64,000 nucleotides of DNA from Vandiemenella viatica (lineage: Eukaryota > Arthropoda > Insecta > Orthoptera > Morabidae): the NCBI GenBank assembly GCA_031002005.1, contig CM061918.1, positions 46,908,047 to 46,972,046 of the forward strand, written 5' to 3'. Shown here piece by piece: positions 32,740-43,300 of this stretch. Made by a program: the position numbers and the translations under genes. A model generated the notes under the pieces. It did no database searches, was not told the DNA's origin, and worked only from the letters and a program-made list of their open reading frames with translations. Numbering within the stretch: position 1 is the stretch's first letter; each line of letters starts with the position of its first letter.

Positions 32740-33145
32740 CCTGGTTGCCTATCAAAGTATGGCCGCCAGTTTTTTTTTATTAAATTCTCACAAAAAAAAT
32801 ATCGTTCACTTGTTTTTTAAATAAATTATAATTCATTTCAAAGAGGGACATGTAAAAAAAATATACATTTTCGGTTGCCTATGTAAAAGTGGCCGCAATT
32901 AGGGATTGCCAGCTGTTATCTCTCGCTCTTTAACAACTAGCAATCCCTTCCCTACTTGCGGCGACTTTTACATAGGCAACCCAAAATTTTTATGTTCTTT
33001 ACATGTCTCTCTTTGAAATAAATTATAATTTATTTAAAAAAACAAAAAACAAAAAAACAAAAAAAACAAACAAACAAGTAAACGATTTTTTTAAATGAAT
33101 TGATATAAAAACACTTGCGGCCATGTTTTGATGAACAACCCAGCG
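32740..33145. mobile_element. Palindromic MITE with duplicated terminal motif
   Basis: The arms are 32740-32918 and 32938-33145. The terminal motif GGTTGCCTATCAAAGTATGG (left) pairs with the right-end CCATGTTTTGATGAACAACC. A second, better-conserved copy of the motif (GGTTGCCTATGTAAAAGTGG and its complement CGACTTTTACATAGGCAACC) flanks the short centre. Shared inner blocks include AAATAAATTATAATTCATTT and GAGGGACATGTAAA. Confidence 0.8.
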
Positions 33146-33224
33146 AAATAGTATTCTTCTACTAATAATTGGTCATAAAAATTTAATTTCAATCGAATAG
33201 ACGTAGAAATCATATAGTCTGATC

Positions 33225-34362
33225 TAGTGTTGTAAAAAAACAGTTTGTTTTCTGACGTGAAAAAAAACATGAAAAAAAACTGTGAAAAAAAACATGTTTT
33301 TTTTTCTGGAACATGTTGTTTTTCATAACTACTAAATTTCAAATTTTTAAGGCATTTATCATTTAATATGACTGTTTTAGAGTTTATACTAAGTACTTAT
33401 CTTACTTTTAAATCTACTATATCTTTCTGGTTCAGTAGAAAAGAAAAAATACAAAAATATTGGTAACATTGACTGAAGATTTCTTTTACGAAAGGGGACT
33501 TCCCGAAAAGGCTAGGTTGCGTGAGAAGGAATCTCTGTTCGGTCGTTCCCCATTGTTTGGATTGACACTCGCTATTTGATCTAGTGCTGCCAGGCCCTAC
33601 AAATTTATCTATAGACCTACGAATCTTTTCAAAAAATTAGGAAGTTTTTGCCTCTTTTTATTACTTGTTGTGCTTTCCTTATATTCGTATACTTGTTAAA
33701 CTCGCAGCGTATAGTGATAATACTGAGTCATTGTCAGTAATTATGAATAATTTCCTTGCAACCTTTGGCGTAAACCAACTATTGAAAACAAATAAAGCTC
33801 CTATTTTGTATGATTTTATTTATTTGTCGTATGGCAAGCAACGAAATTTTGTATGATAATAGATTTAAATTCAAACTTAAAAGACCGTAATACAGAACTA
33901 TCGGCGCAGTCTTCATTCACAGTGTGTACTTTGCTCACAATTTAAAATTGCAATCTCAAAAGCTTTTGCATGTAATACAACCAGTAATAGAAAATGTAAC
34001 TATTTCTGAAGTTATGGATCTAGAGGGGACAGAAGAAGAAACAGAAAATTCCAACTCTGACCGAACTAGTGTTGGTAGTGCTGATATTAGTGAATGTGGT
34101 ACCGACATAGAAGATGAATAAAAAATTATGTTACCTATATAGATACATTTATGAATCATTATGTAAGATATTATATGATTTAGTAAGGTTTAAAACACGC
34201 TTATAAAATGTAAGTTCCATAAATAAAACTATAATTTATCAAATATATTGTTTTCTGAAAAAAAAAATTTAGAAAAAAAAACGAGGGTGCTAGGTTTTTT
34301 TTCATGTTTTTTTTCACAAATCTGAAAAAAAAATTTGTTTTTTTTTTCAGTTTGCAACACTA
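33225..34362. mobile_element. hAT transposon with 8-bp TSD
   Basis: The ends are TAGTGTTGTAAAAAAACAG and, reverse-complemented, TAGTGTTGCAAACTGAAAAA. GTCTGATC flanks both sides exactly (33217-33224 and 34363-34370). The 8-bp TSD and the TAGTGTTG terminus are diagnostic of hAT. Subterminal regions are AAAAAAACATG/GTTTTTTTC repeats. Length 1138 bp is too short for a transposase. The only frame of note (33924-34121, 65 residues, ending DLEGTEEETENSNSDRTS... GTDIEDE) is acidic and has no hAT motif. It may be a transposase fragment or chance. Class certain, autonomy absent. Confidence 0.9.
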
Positions 34363-34507
34363 GTCTGATCTTAGGCTATCAGTAGCTTTTGAATTCAGAA
34401 GACCGACGTTTACTTGATCAATAAACAATTTATTGCTCCAAAATTTGCTTTTATCTAAAACTATGGAAATCAGACAAAGTTGAACCATGTGTCTTTTCGT
34501 TTTCCTT

Positions 34508-34674
34508 GAACTTAGAGTGATGGATCAGTGGTGACGCTCAGGCCTCGTATTCGGGAGTTTGTGGGTTCGAATCCTTGTCCAACCATCCATATTTCTATTT
34601 TCCAAGTTCTACTCAAACTCCCTATCCCATTTTTAATTAACTCGAAGTCTACAGCGCGTAAAGCATAAGAAAAA
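34508..34674 (+). mobile_element. SINE with internal deletion
   Basis: GAGTGATGGATCAGTGGTGA, CAGGCCTCGTATTCGGGAG, B-box GTGGGTTCGAATCCTTGTCC, CCATATTTCTATTTTCC and TAACTCGAAGTCTACAGC, AAAGCATAAG plus an A run follow in family order. The segment from CTTCAAAAGG to the tail is deleted. Minus frames here are SINE artefacts. Confidence 0.75.
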
Positions 34675-34936
34675 AAAATTCTGCTGCTTGAAATGATGTG
34701 TGATGGTGATATTTCTGTACCGCGGGAAAGTACAAGTAAAGAAGGCTGGTTGGACCACTTGCAGGAGCGTCCATGGACAAATATATCCAATGAACTCATT
34801 GGTTGGACTGTGATTGACCGACTTAACCATGTTATTGAAGATCCTTTTTGTTAATAACTGATTTCTTTTAAAACGGACGAAAATGTTCAGTACGACTCAA
34901 TAATCTTTTAGACGTGTAGAAGTGTTGTCATCCTAC

Positions 34937-36018
34937 TTAACACCTTAGTGCATGATATTTTTTATTTTTCTGAAAAAAATATCACTTGTTAAGTTTAATT
35001 CCGTGATTTCAAGACAGATTCCAAATCATATTTGGGGGAAATTATTATTGATTTAAGGGTTTTCGCCATAAATGGGACAGCATGCAATAATGGCTAACAT
35101 GTTGTGATAGCAGTTCAAGATGGATGATGCAACATTTGGAAAATATGTAACATAAATACATATACTAGTAGAACTTAGTTTATTTACGTACAATAATTAC
35201 AATTTCTATTCATTAGAGTACAAATTTATCGCAAATAACACTAATTCACTTTACATTTCCTATTTGTTATGAAACTTGATAAAGCAGTTTCTCTCCTTGT
35301 CCAAGCACAATGTTACACTGCACTTCAGGCATGGTTTATAGGATTTTCCTTTGCAGTCTGGATAATTCCAACAATTACAGTTTCCCAACCAGACAGGCAT
35401 GTGATCTATCCCATCCTGATACTGCGGAAGATCTGCCGCACGCTCTCTCTTCTTCTTGCTGCCCAGCTGTTTTTGAATTTCATTTTCTTGTCCCACCCAG
35501 TTTCTTGGATAAGGTTTCCTTGTTTGCCAGAGGACATCAGCAACTCCTACTCGAAATAAAATAGGAGCACTGTTGTCCATATTTCTTCTTCTCAATAGGG
35601 GCCAGCTTGTTCACACAAGCTAGACTGCATATTGTGCGATATCTGTCACGAACCCTTTTATCAATATTATATATATTCTAATGGACAAACATATAAACTT
35701 ACCTCTTTATAATTGTCCACAGATGTTCTTTTCATCCTAGAAATTGTATAAACACTGAAATAAAATGTTTACTGTATCAAATACAAACTGTTTGTATGAC
35801 CGAACTTGGATGTAAACTGCTCACAGCGCAAAGCAAAAATTCATACTTCATATTTACTTATTCTCTTAGCAGATCGCATTGAATAGTTGCACAGCTCTTC
35901 TTGATTGTGTACTATATCTGTCCCAACATGCAGTTTCAAAGTATTTGCTCAAATATGAGTTCCACAAACAAGAAAATGGTATGTGCCATATATGTCCCAG
36001 TATGCAGTAAGGGGTTAA
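34937..36018. mobile_element. piggyBac-like element, internally deleted, TTAA-flanked
   Basis: The left end is TTAA-CACCTTAGTGCATGAT (34937 on). The right end, reverse-complemented, is TTAA-CCCCTTACTGCATACT (TTAA at 36015-36018). The target site TTAA plus the 13-14 bp terminal match and a piggyBac-type coding remnant (35260-35595) agree. Subterminal copies of GGGACAGCATGCA / TGTCCCAACATGCA lie at about 35077 and 35930. At 1.08 kb the element has lost most of its transposase, so it is a non-autonomous derivative. Confidence 0.85.
35260..35595 (-). pseudogene. piggyBac-type transposase, C-terminal fragment
   Basis: The 111-residue frame reads APILFRVGVADVLWQTRKP, then YQDGIDHMPVWLGNCNC, PDCKGKSYKPCLKCSVTLC and LDKERNCFIKFHNK, ending at the natural stop. 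The cysteine-rich H..P.....C..C......C..C...LC.....C...FH tail is the C-terminal zinc-binding domain of piggyBac/PGBD transposases. The catalytic DDD core is absent: upstream on the minus strand the sequence runs quickly to the right terminus. The methionine at 35595 is internal. Domestication is not supported, because it lies inside a TTAA-flanked element and lacks the catalytic region. Confidence 0.85.
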
Positions 36019-36420
36019 CAGTATAGCGTCAATGATCATCTCCGCCCGTTGGTGAGAACTTTTCGTACAACAACAGGCGAGCGGAAAGGCGTTGGAGCTG
36101 CTTTGTGTACCAGTCCCGGCTTTGCAAATATTCGCACAGCATTAGCAGAGCAGTGAGGGGAAAATGTGGCAGCGATTAGCACAGAAATTACGACGCGTCG
36201 ATTGGGCGCCATTTTGAGCTCTGTCAACGGCAGACGACAAATGGCGATACCTCATATTGTATCGGTTCGTTAAGTGCGACTTGTCGATATTGGGAACGCA
36301 TTTCGAGCGTCATATAACCGAGTACGCGCAATCCAATCACGAATAACAGCGATTGTACGTGATGGAACGGGCTGTTGAATGGAGCTCGATATAAACAGTC
36401 GTGCTGTTGTGGCGAGGACT
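36019..36420. promoter_or_regulatory. GC-rich, CpG-containing stretch with YY1-like site
   Basis: Against AT-rich surroundings this interval keeps many CpG and has GGGCGCCATTTTGAGC near 36206, whose complement contains AAAATGGCG, a YY1-type core. That kind of site often lies at promoters or first exons. No exon or splice signal could be assigned, and it lies directly beside the piggyBac end. The role is a guess. Confidence 0.25.
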
Positions 36421-36976
36421 ATCAATCAGTCTATGTCACAAACTATTGCTACTAGCCTAGACAGTAGATTGATAAGCACTCTACTGTGATACAGGGGAAG
36501 TTATTTTCATACGTCAAGCCAATTTGATTACGTCTCCATAGATTAATTTCTACGAAAAGCATAATAATTAAAATAAAATCAAAGCAAATGTGATACTACT
36601 CGAAACAGCTATGCTTTTAACTGACTTGTATGTCTGGTCATCAAATAAGCTTAACTGGAGAACGTACAAACTCTCCGCAACTCTGCCTTCTCTATGACGA
36701 AGCTGTTGCGAAAACTTAACCTTACCTTTATTCTGCTGCAGAATAGGATCCTACAGGTAATAGGAGCTTATCCTGAATAATTTAAATATCGTATGCCAGA
36801 AACCTGCGAGTTTCGTTGAAGGCTCCGTAGGGGATGGCTCATTCGACCTAAGTTTGCCAAACAGACGACAGTGCGTCTTCGGCTGTCCGACTGTAATATT
36901 TGCTATTAATATCTTAATATATCTCTATATTGCTGATAAAGTTATGGTAGCATGATTAATGTAGTTTAACGGGTAA
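36421..36976. other. No gene recognised
   Basis: Mixed-composition spacer without frames or repeats that I can identify. Confidence 0.4.
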
Positions 36977-37015
36977 TATATATATATATCTCTCTGTGTG
37001 TGTGTGTGTGTGTGT
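36977..37015. repeat. TA / TC / TG compound microsatellite
   Basis: ATATATATATAT, then CTCTCTG and TGTGTGTGTGTGTGTG in succession, immediately before a LINE fragment. Confidence 0.9.
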
Positions 37016-37107
37016 GGTAGCGAAATATGGACTTTAGGAATACCAGAAGGAAACAAAATTGAAGCATTTGAAATGTGGTGCTACAGAAGAATGATGAAAA
37101 TTAAGTA
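37016..37107 (+). pseudogene. RTE-type LINE fragment
   Basis: Translation EIWTLGIPEGNKIEAFEMWC then YRRMMKIK matches the 12240-12310 region of the copy at 11965-12631 (ETWTLGIPE...AFEMWCYRRMLKIK). The fragment is bounded on the left by a microsatellite and is cut off abruptly on the right. It also shows that the 11965 copy lost a few residues after IPE. Confidence 0.8.
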
Positions 37108-37179
37108 TTTCAAATTACACAGCAAAATGTGCCACAGGTGAAGGTCGGGTTAAGAGTCTAAGAAAATCACCGCCCAGAA

Positions 37180-37227
37180 AGTGATTCGAACCGGGACATC
37201 TTAACCGCTGACCCATCTGACCGCTCT
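37180..37227 (-). repeat. tRNA-like SINE head, other family
   Basis: The minus strand reads GAGCGGTCAGATGGGTCAGC, GGTTAAGATGTCCC and GGTTCGAATCAC, an A-box/B-box order at tRNA-like spacing. The body continues into GGGCGGTGATTTTC. No acceptor stem is present, so it is not a tRNA gene. Confidence 0.5.
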
Positions 37228-37879
37228 TCGTGCTTTCTTAGAAAAAAACAATTGTGCTTTCTTGCTATATTTACCAATCCTCTTTACTGATGAACGCAGT
37301 CATTTCAGTAGTTTAATTAGTGGGAATTTGTGCAATTGAACCCACGTATCTCGGAATTTACAACTCCTACCAACAGCTGTGATGATCTCTGTGAACATTA
37401 CAACCGACAGTAAAAACTCTCAACTATCCACAAAGTAGTGCCAACTTGTAAGGAAAGGCATTTAGAGTACCTCATACTTGCACCTTAATTATAGTGTGCT
37501 AAGTTATCAACAGTAAATGAAAATAAATATCTTCATACTCTCTTAATAAAAAAGACTGATTCTTTCTAATATTTATGAAGCCCATTTACTAATACAAGCA
37601 GTTGCATTATATAGTTTAAATAATTTAATTGAGACTTTATATCCAGTGGCAATTTGTACATTTCAACTTGCTTTCGTTCGCTCATAATTCACAGAGTCAG
37701 GTCAATCATTTCTAGAACATTTGCTCTACTAACTGCCGACGTTTCTTGTCCACCTATTCATAATATATCGAACATCAGTTTCACCACCACAACAATTAAG
37801 AAGTTTAGTCTGCTGTTATTGCACGATGATTTAAACGGGTTATCGTAGCAGGCTCACACCACTAAAGAAATTTTGATAG

Positions 37880-38875
37880 AAATGCTAGTATCAAAAGAAG
37901 TGGAACTAAAAATCGGAGTGCCACACGGTAGTGTTTTGGGCCATTTCTAATGAATGTTTGTGTTGATGGTTTATTATTATCATTTATTGCAGATGACATA
38001 ATTTTATATAATAGAATCAAAACTGTATAGATCTCTTAACAGCTGCAGGGTAATCTGTGCAGGATATCTAGCTTGGTAGGACAACATGGGATGAAGATAA
38101 ATATAAAGAAGAGTCAGCTTATTGGTACACACACAAAAAACTAAAGATTGATTATGGTTATAAGGCGGAGAAAGAATTGTTTTTTAATGACTTGAAATGT
38201 AAATATCTTGGTATTACATTTGATGACATGCTCAAATGGCAGGACACATTGGACAGATAGTAGGAAAAGGTTTCAGAATCCTGTTAGGGAGAGTGGTGAG
38301 CGAATATACCACAGAAGTAAAGAAAATGGATTACAAAACTTAGGCCACCATTGCTTTAATATAGGAATTTGTGATACCTACATGTTGGGTATCAAATAAA
38401 GGAGTTGGGGGTGGGGGTGCAAAGAGGAACTGCTAGATTTGTCTTTGGAAATTACCGCAGAACACAATCAGTAACCATCGTGACAAAAGAGCTGGAATGG
38501 GATTCATTGGAAGACACGAGGAGAGTGCAGAGTCATCGGAGTGTAGAAGGCGTCTATTGCTGAAGAGGTGTGGAAAGATGTTGGTGTAATTAAAAGTAAT
38601 GCATGGATCGGAAAATAGGACCATGACCATAAGCTGGCATTCGATTTCAGGCACAAGGGAGTGGGAAGATTTTCCTTCGTAGGTAGGTAGGGTCACGGAT
38701 TGGGATAAGTTGCCAAAAGAAATGATGGATAATTTATCAAAAACTTTGAAAGAATTGAATGTTTAAACTTGTCGAGGGCAAAATTACGTGGGTCCAGGGA
38801 GGGGATAAAATGAGTGTGAAGGGAAATCACCACCGGAACGAGTGCTCCTTCACGATAAAATTAAATTAAATTAAG
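37880..38875 (+). pseudogene. LINE family A reverse transcriptase, 3' half
   Basis: In order: GVPHGSVLG (37917), ADDIILYNRIK (37992 on; the catalytic box is split by a frameshift from FI), KKSQLIGT, KCKYLGITFDDM, VQRGTARFVFGNYRRTQSVT, KELEWDSLED, DVGVIKSNAWIGK, WHSISGTREW and GDKLPKEMMDNLSKTLKEL. 3' noncoding sequence then ends in AAATTAAATTAAATTAA. Multiple stops and frameshifts separate the blocks. It is the longest copy of family A here and shows that 9195-9995 and 48580-48944 are the same family (CR1/Jockey-like). Confidence 0.85.
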
Positions 38876-39487
38876 ATGACTTCTGTTGTGTATAGTTCAG
38901 CTACAAGATGGAAGCATAAACAGTTCTTCGCATGGTATCCTTTCTCCAGCAAATTCTCCCAGATGAACGCGGAGAAGTTTGGGCCCCTTGTTTCTGAGCA
39001 GGATTAGAAAAAGGCCTGAAATTCATCTCTTAGCACCAGCGTCACGCGATGTGAGCAGAAAGAAATGAAACTGTGGCTTCTTGCAAGCGAGACATTAGTC
39101 TCTGTCTGCCACGTTGACAGCTGGACTGGGAAATAAATCAAAGGTCCCTTTTTTAATTAATATGGGCCTTACTCCTTGTCAGGGGCAGTAGAGAGAAAAT
39201 AAATGGAAGTGGCAGTGGAGAAAAGTCACCAAACTTAACAAACTACTTAGAAAAAGAGGTACACTGCCGCCATATTGGACTTGCAGTGTCCTGGTTGAAA
39301 TACTGCCTGCACCACGAAAAAACCATCTTGATTTTTAGATCAAATATTATCTATTGATGAAAACTAACGTAGCAGTTGTATAGTGTCCACCATTTTAAGA
39401 TAACTGACGAGTTATGTAGAGCGAGAGACGAATAGATGGATGTCTGTGTAGATGACTTCAGAGCCAGCAGTTCAAATGTTTTAGCGG
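38876..39487. other. No gene recognised
   Basis: Spacer of moderate composition. No boxes, ends or motifs were assigned. Confidence 0.4.
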
Positions 39488-40130
39488 TGTTCTAACAGCC
39501 CTCAAACCTGAAATTTAAATAGAATTGGAGTTTATGAATCATTTGTAGTTAGCTATAGTTTGGTTGAACATGATCCTGTATATTTGTTTCACAATTTCCT
39601 GTAAATCAGTGTATACAGACTTTATTTTATGAAAGAAATTATTTAAAGGCCATTTAATATGTGTAAGAACCGAATTGTGCAATAGAATGACTTAAATGTT
39701 GGTTATTCCAAGTATTAATGCAAGTTACGATGCCTAAAGGACAATTTGCTACAGTTTAAAATGATTTCTCTGAATAATATCTTTAATTTCCATTTCTGAC
39801 CATTTTGTGATGATGTTAAATTATTATGTATTAATTCTGATTGTTTTTAATATGTTTCAATTGTTTAAGTAATTCTCAATGTTCGAGAAATATCTGACGG
39901 AAGCATTTGAAGAGTTCTAGAAATTTCTGTAGAGCCTATATAAAGAAATCAGCAAAAGGACAGTAGTAGTTTATACAGATTCAATTTGAGACGGCCAAGG
40001 ACTGCGTTGTATGCAATCTTTGGATTGTATGAATGCTTGAAAGCTGTATCGTTGACATCGTGCTTGAAAATAATAATACGTCTAAAATGAAATACATTGT
40101 GGACTACTTAATTACGTATTAATTAAACCA
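39488..40130 (+). mobile_element. LTR-like repeat with heat-shock-element-like motif and TATA box, copy 1
   Basis: The sequence matches the reverse complement of 53775-54434 along nearly its whole length, including CCTCAAACCT, GTAAATCAGTGTA, AGGACAATTT, TTTTTAATATGTTTCAATTG and TGGATTGTATG. It begins with TGTT. At 39914 GTTCTAGAAATTTCTG contains TTC-GAA-TTC repeats spaced like a heat-shock element, and CTATATAAAG lies at 39937-39946. A polyadenylation-like GAAAATAATAATA lies near 40066. The TATA, leader and poly(A) order fits an LTR, but the 3' end and a TSD could not be fixed, so a solo LTR is inferred. Confidence 0.6.
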
Positions 40131-40399
40131 CCATGAATCTGACAGTGTGCTACAAGAATTTCATTAGAATCTCTATAAGCTAAGAATAGCATTCATGCAA
40201 AGGTTGTTTGGACCCTCTGGAAGGCGGTATCCTTAGCCTGGTATTGGTAGTAAGGAGGTTTATTCCTTTCCTCCTGATCTTACCTCAACTAGGAATCCTT
40301 CCGGGGAAAGGGTGCTTTTAGATTTAACGTGGAATCCAAACAACGGAAGCGTTCTGGTGTACTTCGCAATACACAGCAAGCAGGTTGTGTCAGAGGTGA

Positions 40400-40505
40400 A
40401 GGTTGTGTTAGTGGCCAATGGAAGTCCTCCTCGAAACAGGGGTTCGAAAGGGGGTCCTTTCTATCTTCAGTCAGACGCCTTAACCAATGAACCACCAGTC
40501 CACTT
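40400..40505 (-). repeat. Possible tRNA-like element
   Basis: The minus strand has GGACTGGTGGTTCATTGGTT then AAGGCGTCTGACTG, resembling an A-box half. The expected B-box is not paired correctly (CCTTTCGAACCCC). A similar A-box-like string, CTCACTGGTTAAGG, appears near 62260 on the plus strand. Weak evidence. Confidence 0.3.
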
Positions 40506-40540
40506 AGAAATTCTACTGCTATAATGTCGCTTTTCATAAC

Positions 40541-41440
40541 ATGATTAATAATGTACTAGTGTAAGCCCATGACTCGTTTTTGTGTATCGTCACGGGTCTA
40601 GAATAGTTCCAGCTTTTACAATGAAAGATTATGACAGGTTGATCTGATCTGGCCAAATATAAGCTTGACCTTTGTTTTACCAGGTAACTGTTTCAAAGGT
40701 CATACACTCGAACTTGCTTTAATGCGAACTTGACTTGTATTTGACCCTTAAAGTTCTGAAATTAAAAAAAAAATATATATATATCCTGTGTGGTATGAAA
40801 GCATCACGTTGTTTATTATTGAGACTGGGCAAACACTCATAATGTAAACATTGGTCATAGTATCTGCGACGACCAGAGAATACACATTCCATATTATGAA
40901 ATAGTTGAGAAACTCCACAGGAATAAGTTGCCAGAATAGTCGATTCGGTGACACAATTGATCTGATGTCCACTTAAAATAACCTCATAACTCACATACAG
41001 CGAACATGAACAAAGACCAATAACGAAAGTGGTCAGTAAAATGCCTAAAAAGCAAATAAACCGTAATGCATAAATTTTGGTCAAGCAACAACATTAGTGA
41101 AAGTTGTATTTAAATTGAAATTTATGCTAAGCCGAAATGACAATTGGCATTCGTGGACTATGAGTAATTTAATTTTTTTTAAATTTTTTTAGTTGATTTA
41201 ATTAATAACATGTTTCTGAAAACGAAATCCACGTTTTTTCAGCCGCAAAATTTATTAAAACTTTTTTAACTATCAAACACTATGAAAAGCAAACTTAATG
41301 AATGTATTATGCCAATTAATGTGGTAGCAATTGCTTAGTTATTAAATTGTAGACATAACCACGAATTCCTTCTCCGGTCGATGTTTTGCGAGCGAAGGCT
41401 GACACGTGATACCGTTCTCCAACCAATAGCTATCGAGGTG
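40541..41440 (+). repeat. Inverted partner repeat, right copy (with 28070-28720)
   Basis: This is the longer of the two copies. In addition to the shared blocks it carries about 240 bp (40700-40940) missing from the left copy. On the minus strand the extra part lies in an open frame (40719-41084, 121 codons from an alternative TTG; no ATG) with a hydrophobic start GILLTTFVIGLCSC and several cysteines. The frame is not open in the left copy, so coding is doubtful. CACGTG (41403-41408), CCAAT (41423-41427) and ATCGAG|GTGAGT are shared with the left copy. Confidence 0.8.
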
Positions 41441-41510
41441 AGTGGCTTACCTTACGAAATTACTGAATGTGGTAGATTTAAACTTAATGTATGCTATGTA
41501 ATAACTTGTG

Positions 41511-42540
41511 TTTTTTTTAAATTTATTTATTGGTTATTTCATTTCCCCACACATGGGGCTGGGCTGGCAGCGGGTTACACCCGCTCTTCAGCCTACATTT
41601 TTTATTACAAGTCTGGTCTATTTGTTACAATTTATCATTCTTAAAATGGTTTACAATATACTTTGTATATGTTACAATACATATTTTAATATATAGCTTT
41701 TATAATGTTGTACAATTTTATTTTACTTTTAGAACTTTTTGCACACCGTTTAAGATTGCCGGATTGTTCCATAATAGATTTTATTAATTCTGATATTTCA
41801 TTTTCTTCTGTGACTGACAGTTATGATTGAAATGAAGGGTATATTTCTGGGCGGATGTGTTGGTTCGGTATAGGGAGGCTATTGAAGTTTCTATTGTTTA
41901 ATGTGTGTAGTGCGTAGAGGTAGAGAGCTGGTGGTATATATTTGTGATATGGTTTTAGTGCGTCTGGAGTTTTGATATGTGGAGTGGAAAGTGGGTTGTG
42001 TGTGTTGTTTCTGCGTACTGTGAAGGATATTCTGAGGCGTTCTAGAAAGAGAAGGAGGTGCGGAAAGGTTATTTTTTCGTACAGGGTGTGGTTTGGGAAG
42101 GGTAGGCGGATTCTGTAAGCGAGGCGGAGTGCATGGCGTTCCATTATTTAGCTTTGTCTTTGATGGTCTTTAGGTGGGCATTCCAAGTGAGTTGGCGGTC
42201 TAGAGTCAATCCCAGATATTTTCCTGTTTTTGTGAGGTTAATATGTTTGCCGTAGATTGTAATGTTAAAGTCATGTTGTCTAAATCGTCTTGTAGTTCGT
42301 CCAAAAATTATTGCTTGCGTCTTTTGGGGATTGATTGTCAATCACAATTTGTTACACCATTCTATAAAGCTGTCTAAGTGTTTTGTAATGCTTTGGCGGA
42401 TTGTTGAAGGTTATTGCAGCAAGCGAGATAGGTGGTGTCGTCGGCGTATTGTAGGAGGTAGATAGGACAGAGTGGTTGGGGAATATCAGCTGTGTACAAT
42501 AGGAAAAGGAGTGGGGAGAGGACGGAACGAGATTTATAAA
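41511..42540 (-). pseudogene. Jockey/CR1-like LINE, 5'-truncated with central deletion
   Basis: Minus strand, 5' to 3': SVLSPLLFLLYTADIPQP (about 42530), the catalytic YADDTTYLA (about 42435), INPQKTQAIIFGR, GKYLGLTLDRQLTWNAHL (frame 42144-42341). A jump then leads directly to ERHALRLAYRIRLPF (frame 41821-42144), so the VRP.L.Y..P.W segment is deleted. A 3' UTR ends ACCAATAAATAAATTT and an A run (T run on the plus strand at 41513-41519). Stops interrupt the YADD region. The insertion lies beside the right copy of the inverted partner repeat. Confidence 0.85.
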
Positions 42541-42564
42541 TATATTACATGCAAAGTAACTGCG

Positions 42565-42800
42565 ATACTGAGTGACTGGTATAAGATTACAGAGGCTATA
42601 CGCGCTATCCATCTGTCTCCGTTCGGTTAGTTTTCAAAATTAATGACAAAGTATGTTATTTATCATTAAAACGTTTAATATGTCCTTCTTAATGATGTTT
42701 AGTATTTCCTTGTCAAATTTCATTAAGAACGCTGCACCCATTTAGTTATGAAAACGTAACAAACAGACAAAGTTAGTTTCGCATTTATAATATTGGTGTA
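42565..42800 (+). repeat. Dispersed repeat ending in ACAGAC...TTTATAATAT, copy 1
   Basis: The order TCCGTTCGGTTAGTT, GACAAAGTATGTTATTT, TTCTTAATGATGTTTAGTAT, TTGTCAAATTTCATTAAGA, CATTTAGTTATGAAAACG, AACAAACAGACAAAG, TTTCGCATTTATAATAT is repeated at 51135-51390. The last block is a very common insect repeat motif. Class unknown. Confidence 0.7.
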
Positions 42801-42884
42801 AATTTATGGTACGCTTGGAATATCAATAAATATCAAGCAGCTGTTTTTGATTTTTTCATTAATCGTATGTTTGAGTTGGGGGCT

Positions 42885-43300
42885 AGAGCCTAGTGTCATT
42901 CGTAGTCTGTGCGTTATGTTGGCGGCACTGCTCGGGGCTTCCACGTGACGCCCCTAACCTCGTTCTGGCTGATCCACGGACAGCGCCTGCCAAATCCCGC
43001 GACGCAGCCCGAATTGCATTATGTCGGGCTCGTTTATGCAATTGCTTTCTCGCCTGCCCTCTCTCCCCGCCAGTAAATCGTGCGCTGGGGCAGAGCTGCC
43101 AACGAGATAAAGGGAAAGTCCACTGGACAGTCGATAAAGTCCCTAGGCTTTCTTCCGCCGGAAGGGTGTTTCAGTGTTGCCATGGACGTCACGTGTCACG
43201 AACGGTTAGGCGCCCTATTGGATCACGAGGAGATACAGCAAGCGAAAACCGAAATCCCAAGAAGAGCGGAATTCAATTTTAAAGTGATTTTACACAATAG
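42885..43300 (+). promoter_or_regulatory. GC-rich CpG-containing island, possible first-exon region
   Basis: This is the most GC- and CpG-rich stretch on this side of the window, with overlapping open frames (42893-43282 and 43080-43502). The second starts at GTG; an internal ATG lies at 43181 in GCCATGGACGTCACGTG. No conserved domain was recognised in either frame, and neither frame has a splice partner that I can identify. GACGTCACGTG combines CRE- and E-box-like cores. It is the best, but still weak, candidate for host gene sequence. An unknown repeat is the alternative. Confidence 0.3.

Noticed and set aside
35260..35595. Domesticated piggyBac host gene
   Set aside because: The fragment lies within TTAA-flanked transposon ends and lacks the catalytic core.
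40719..41084. Secreted cysteine-rich protein (121 codons, minus)
   Set aside because: There is no ATG (TTG only), it lies in a repeat, and it is not open in the sister copy; kept only as a remark in the repeat entry.
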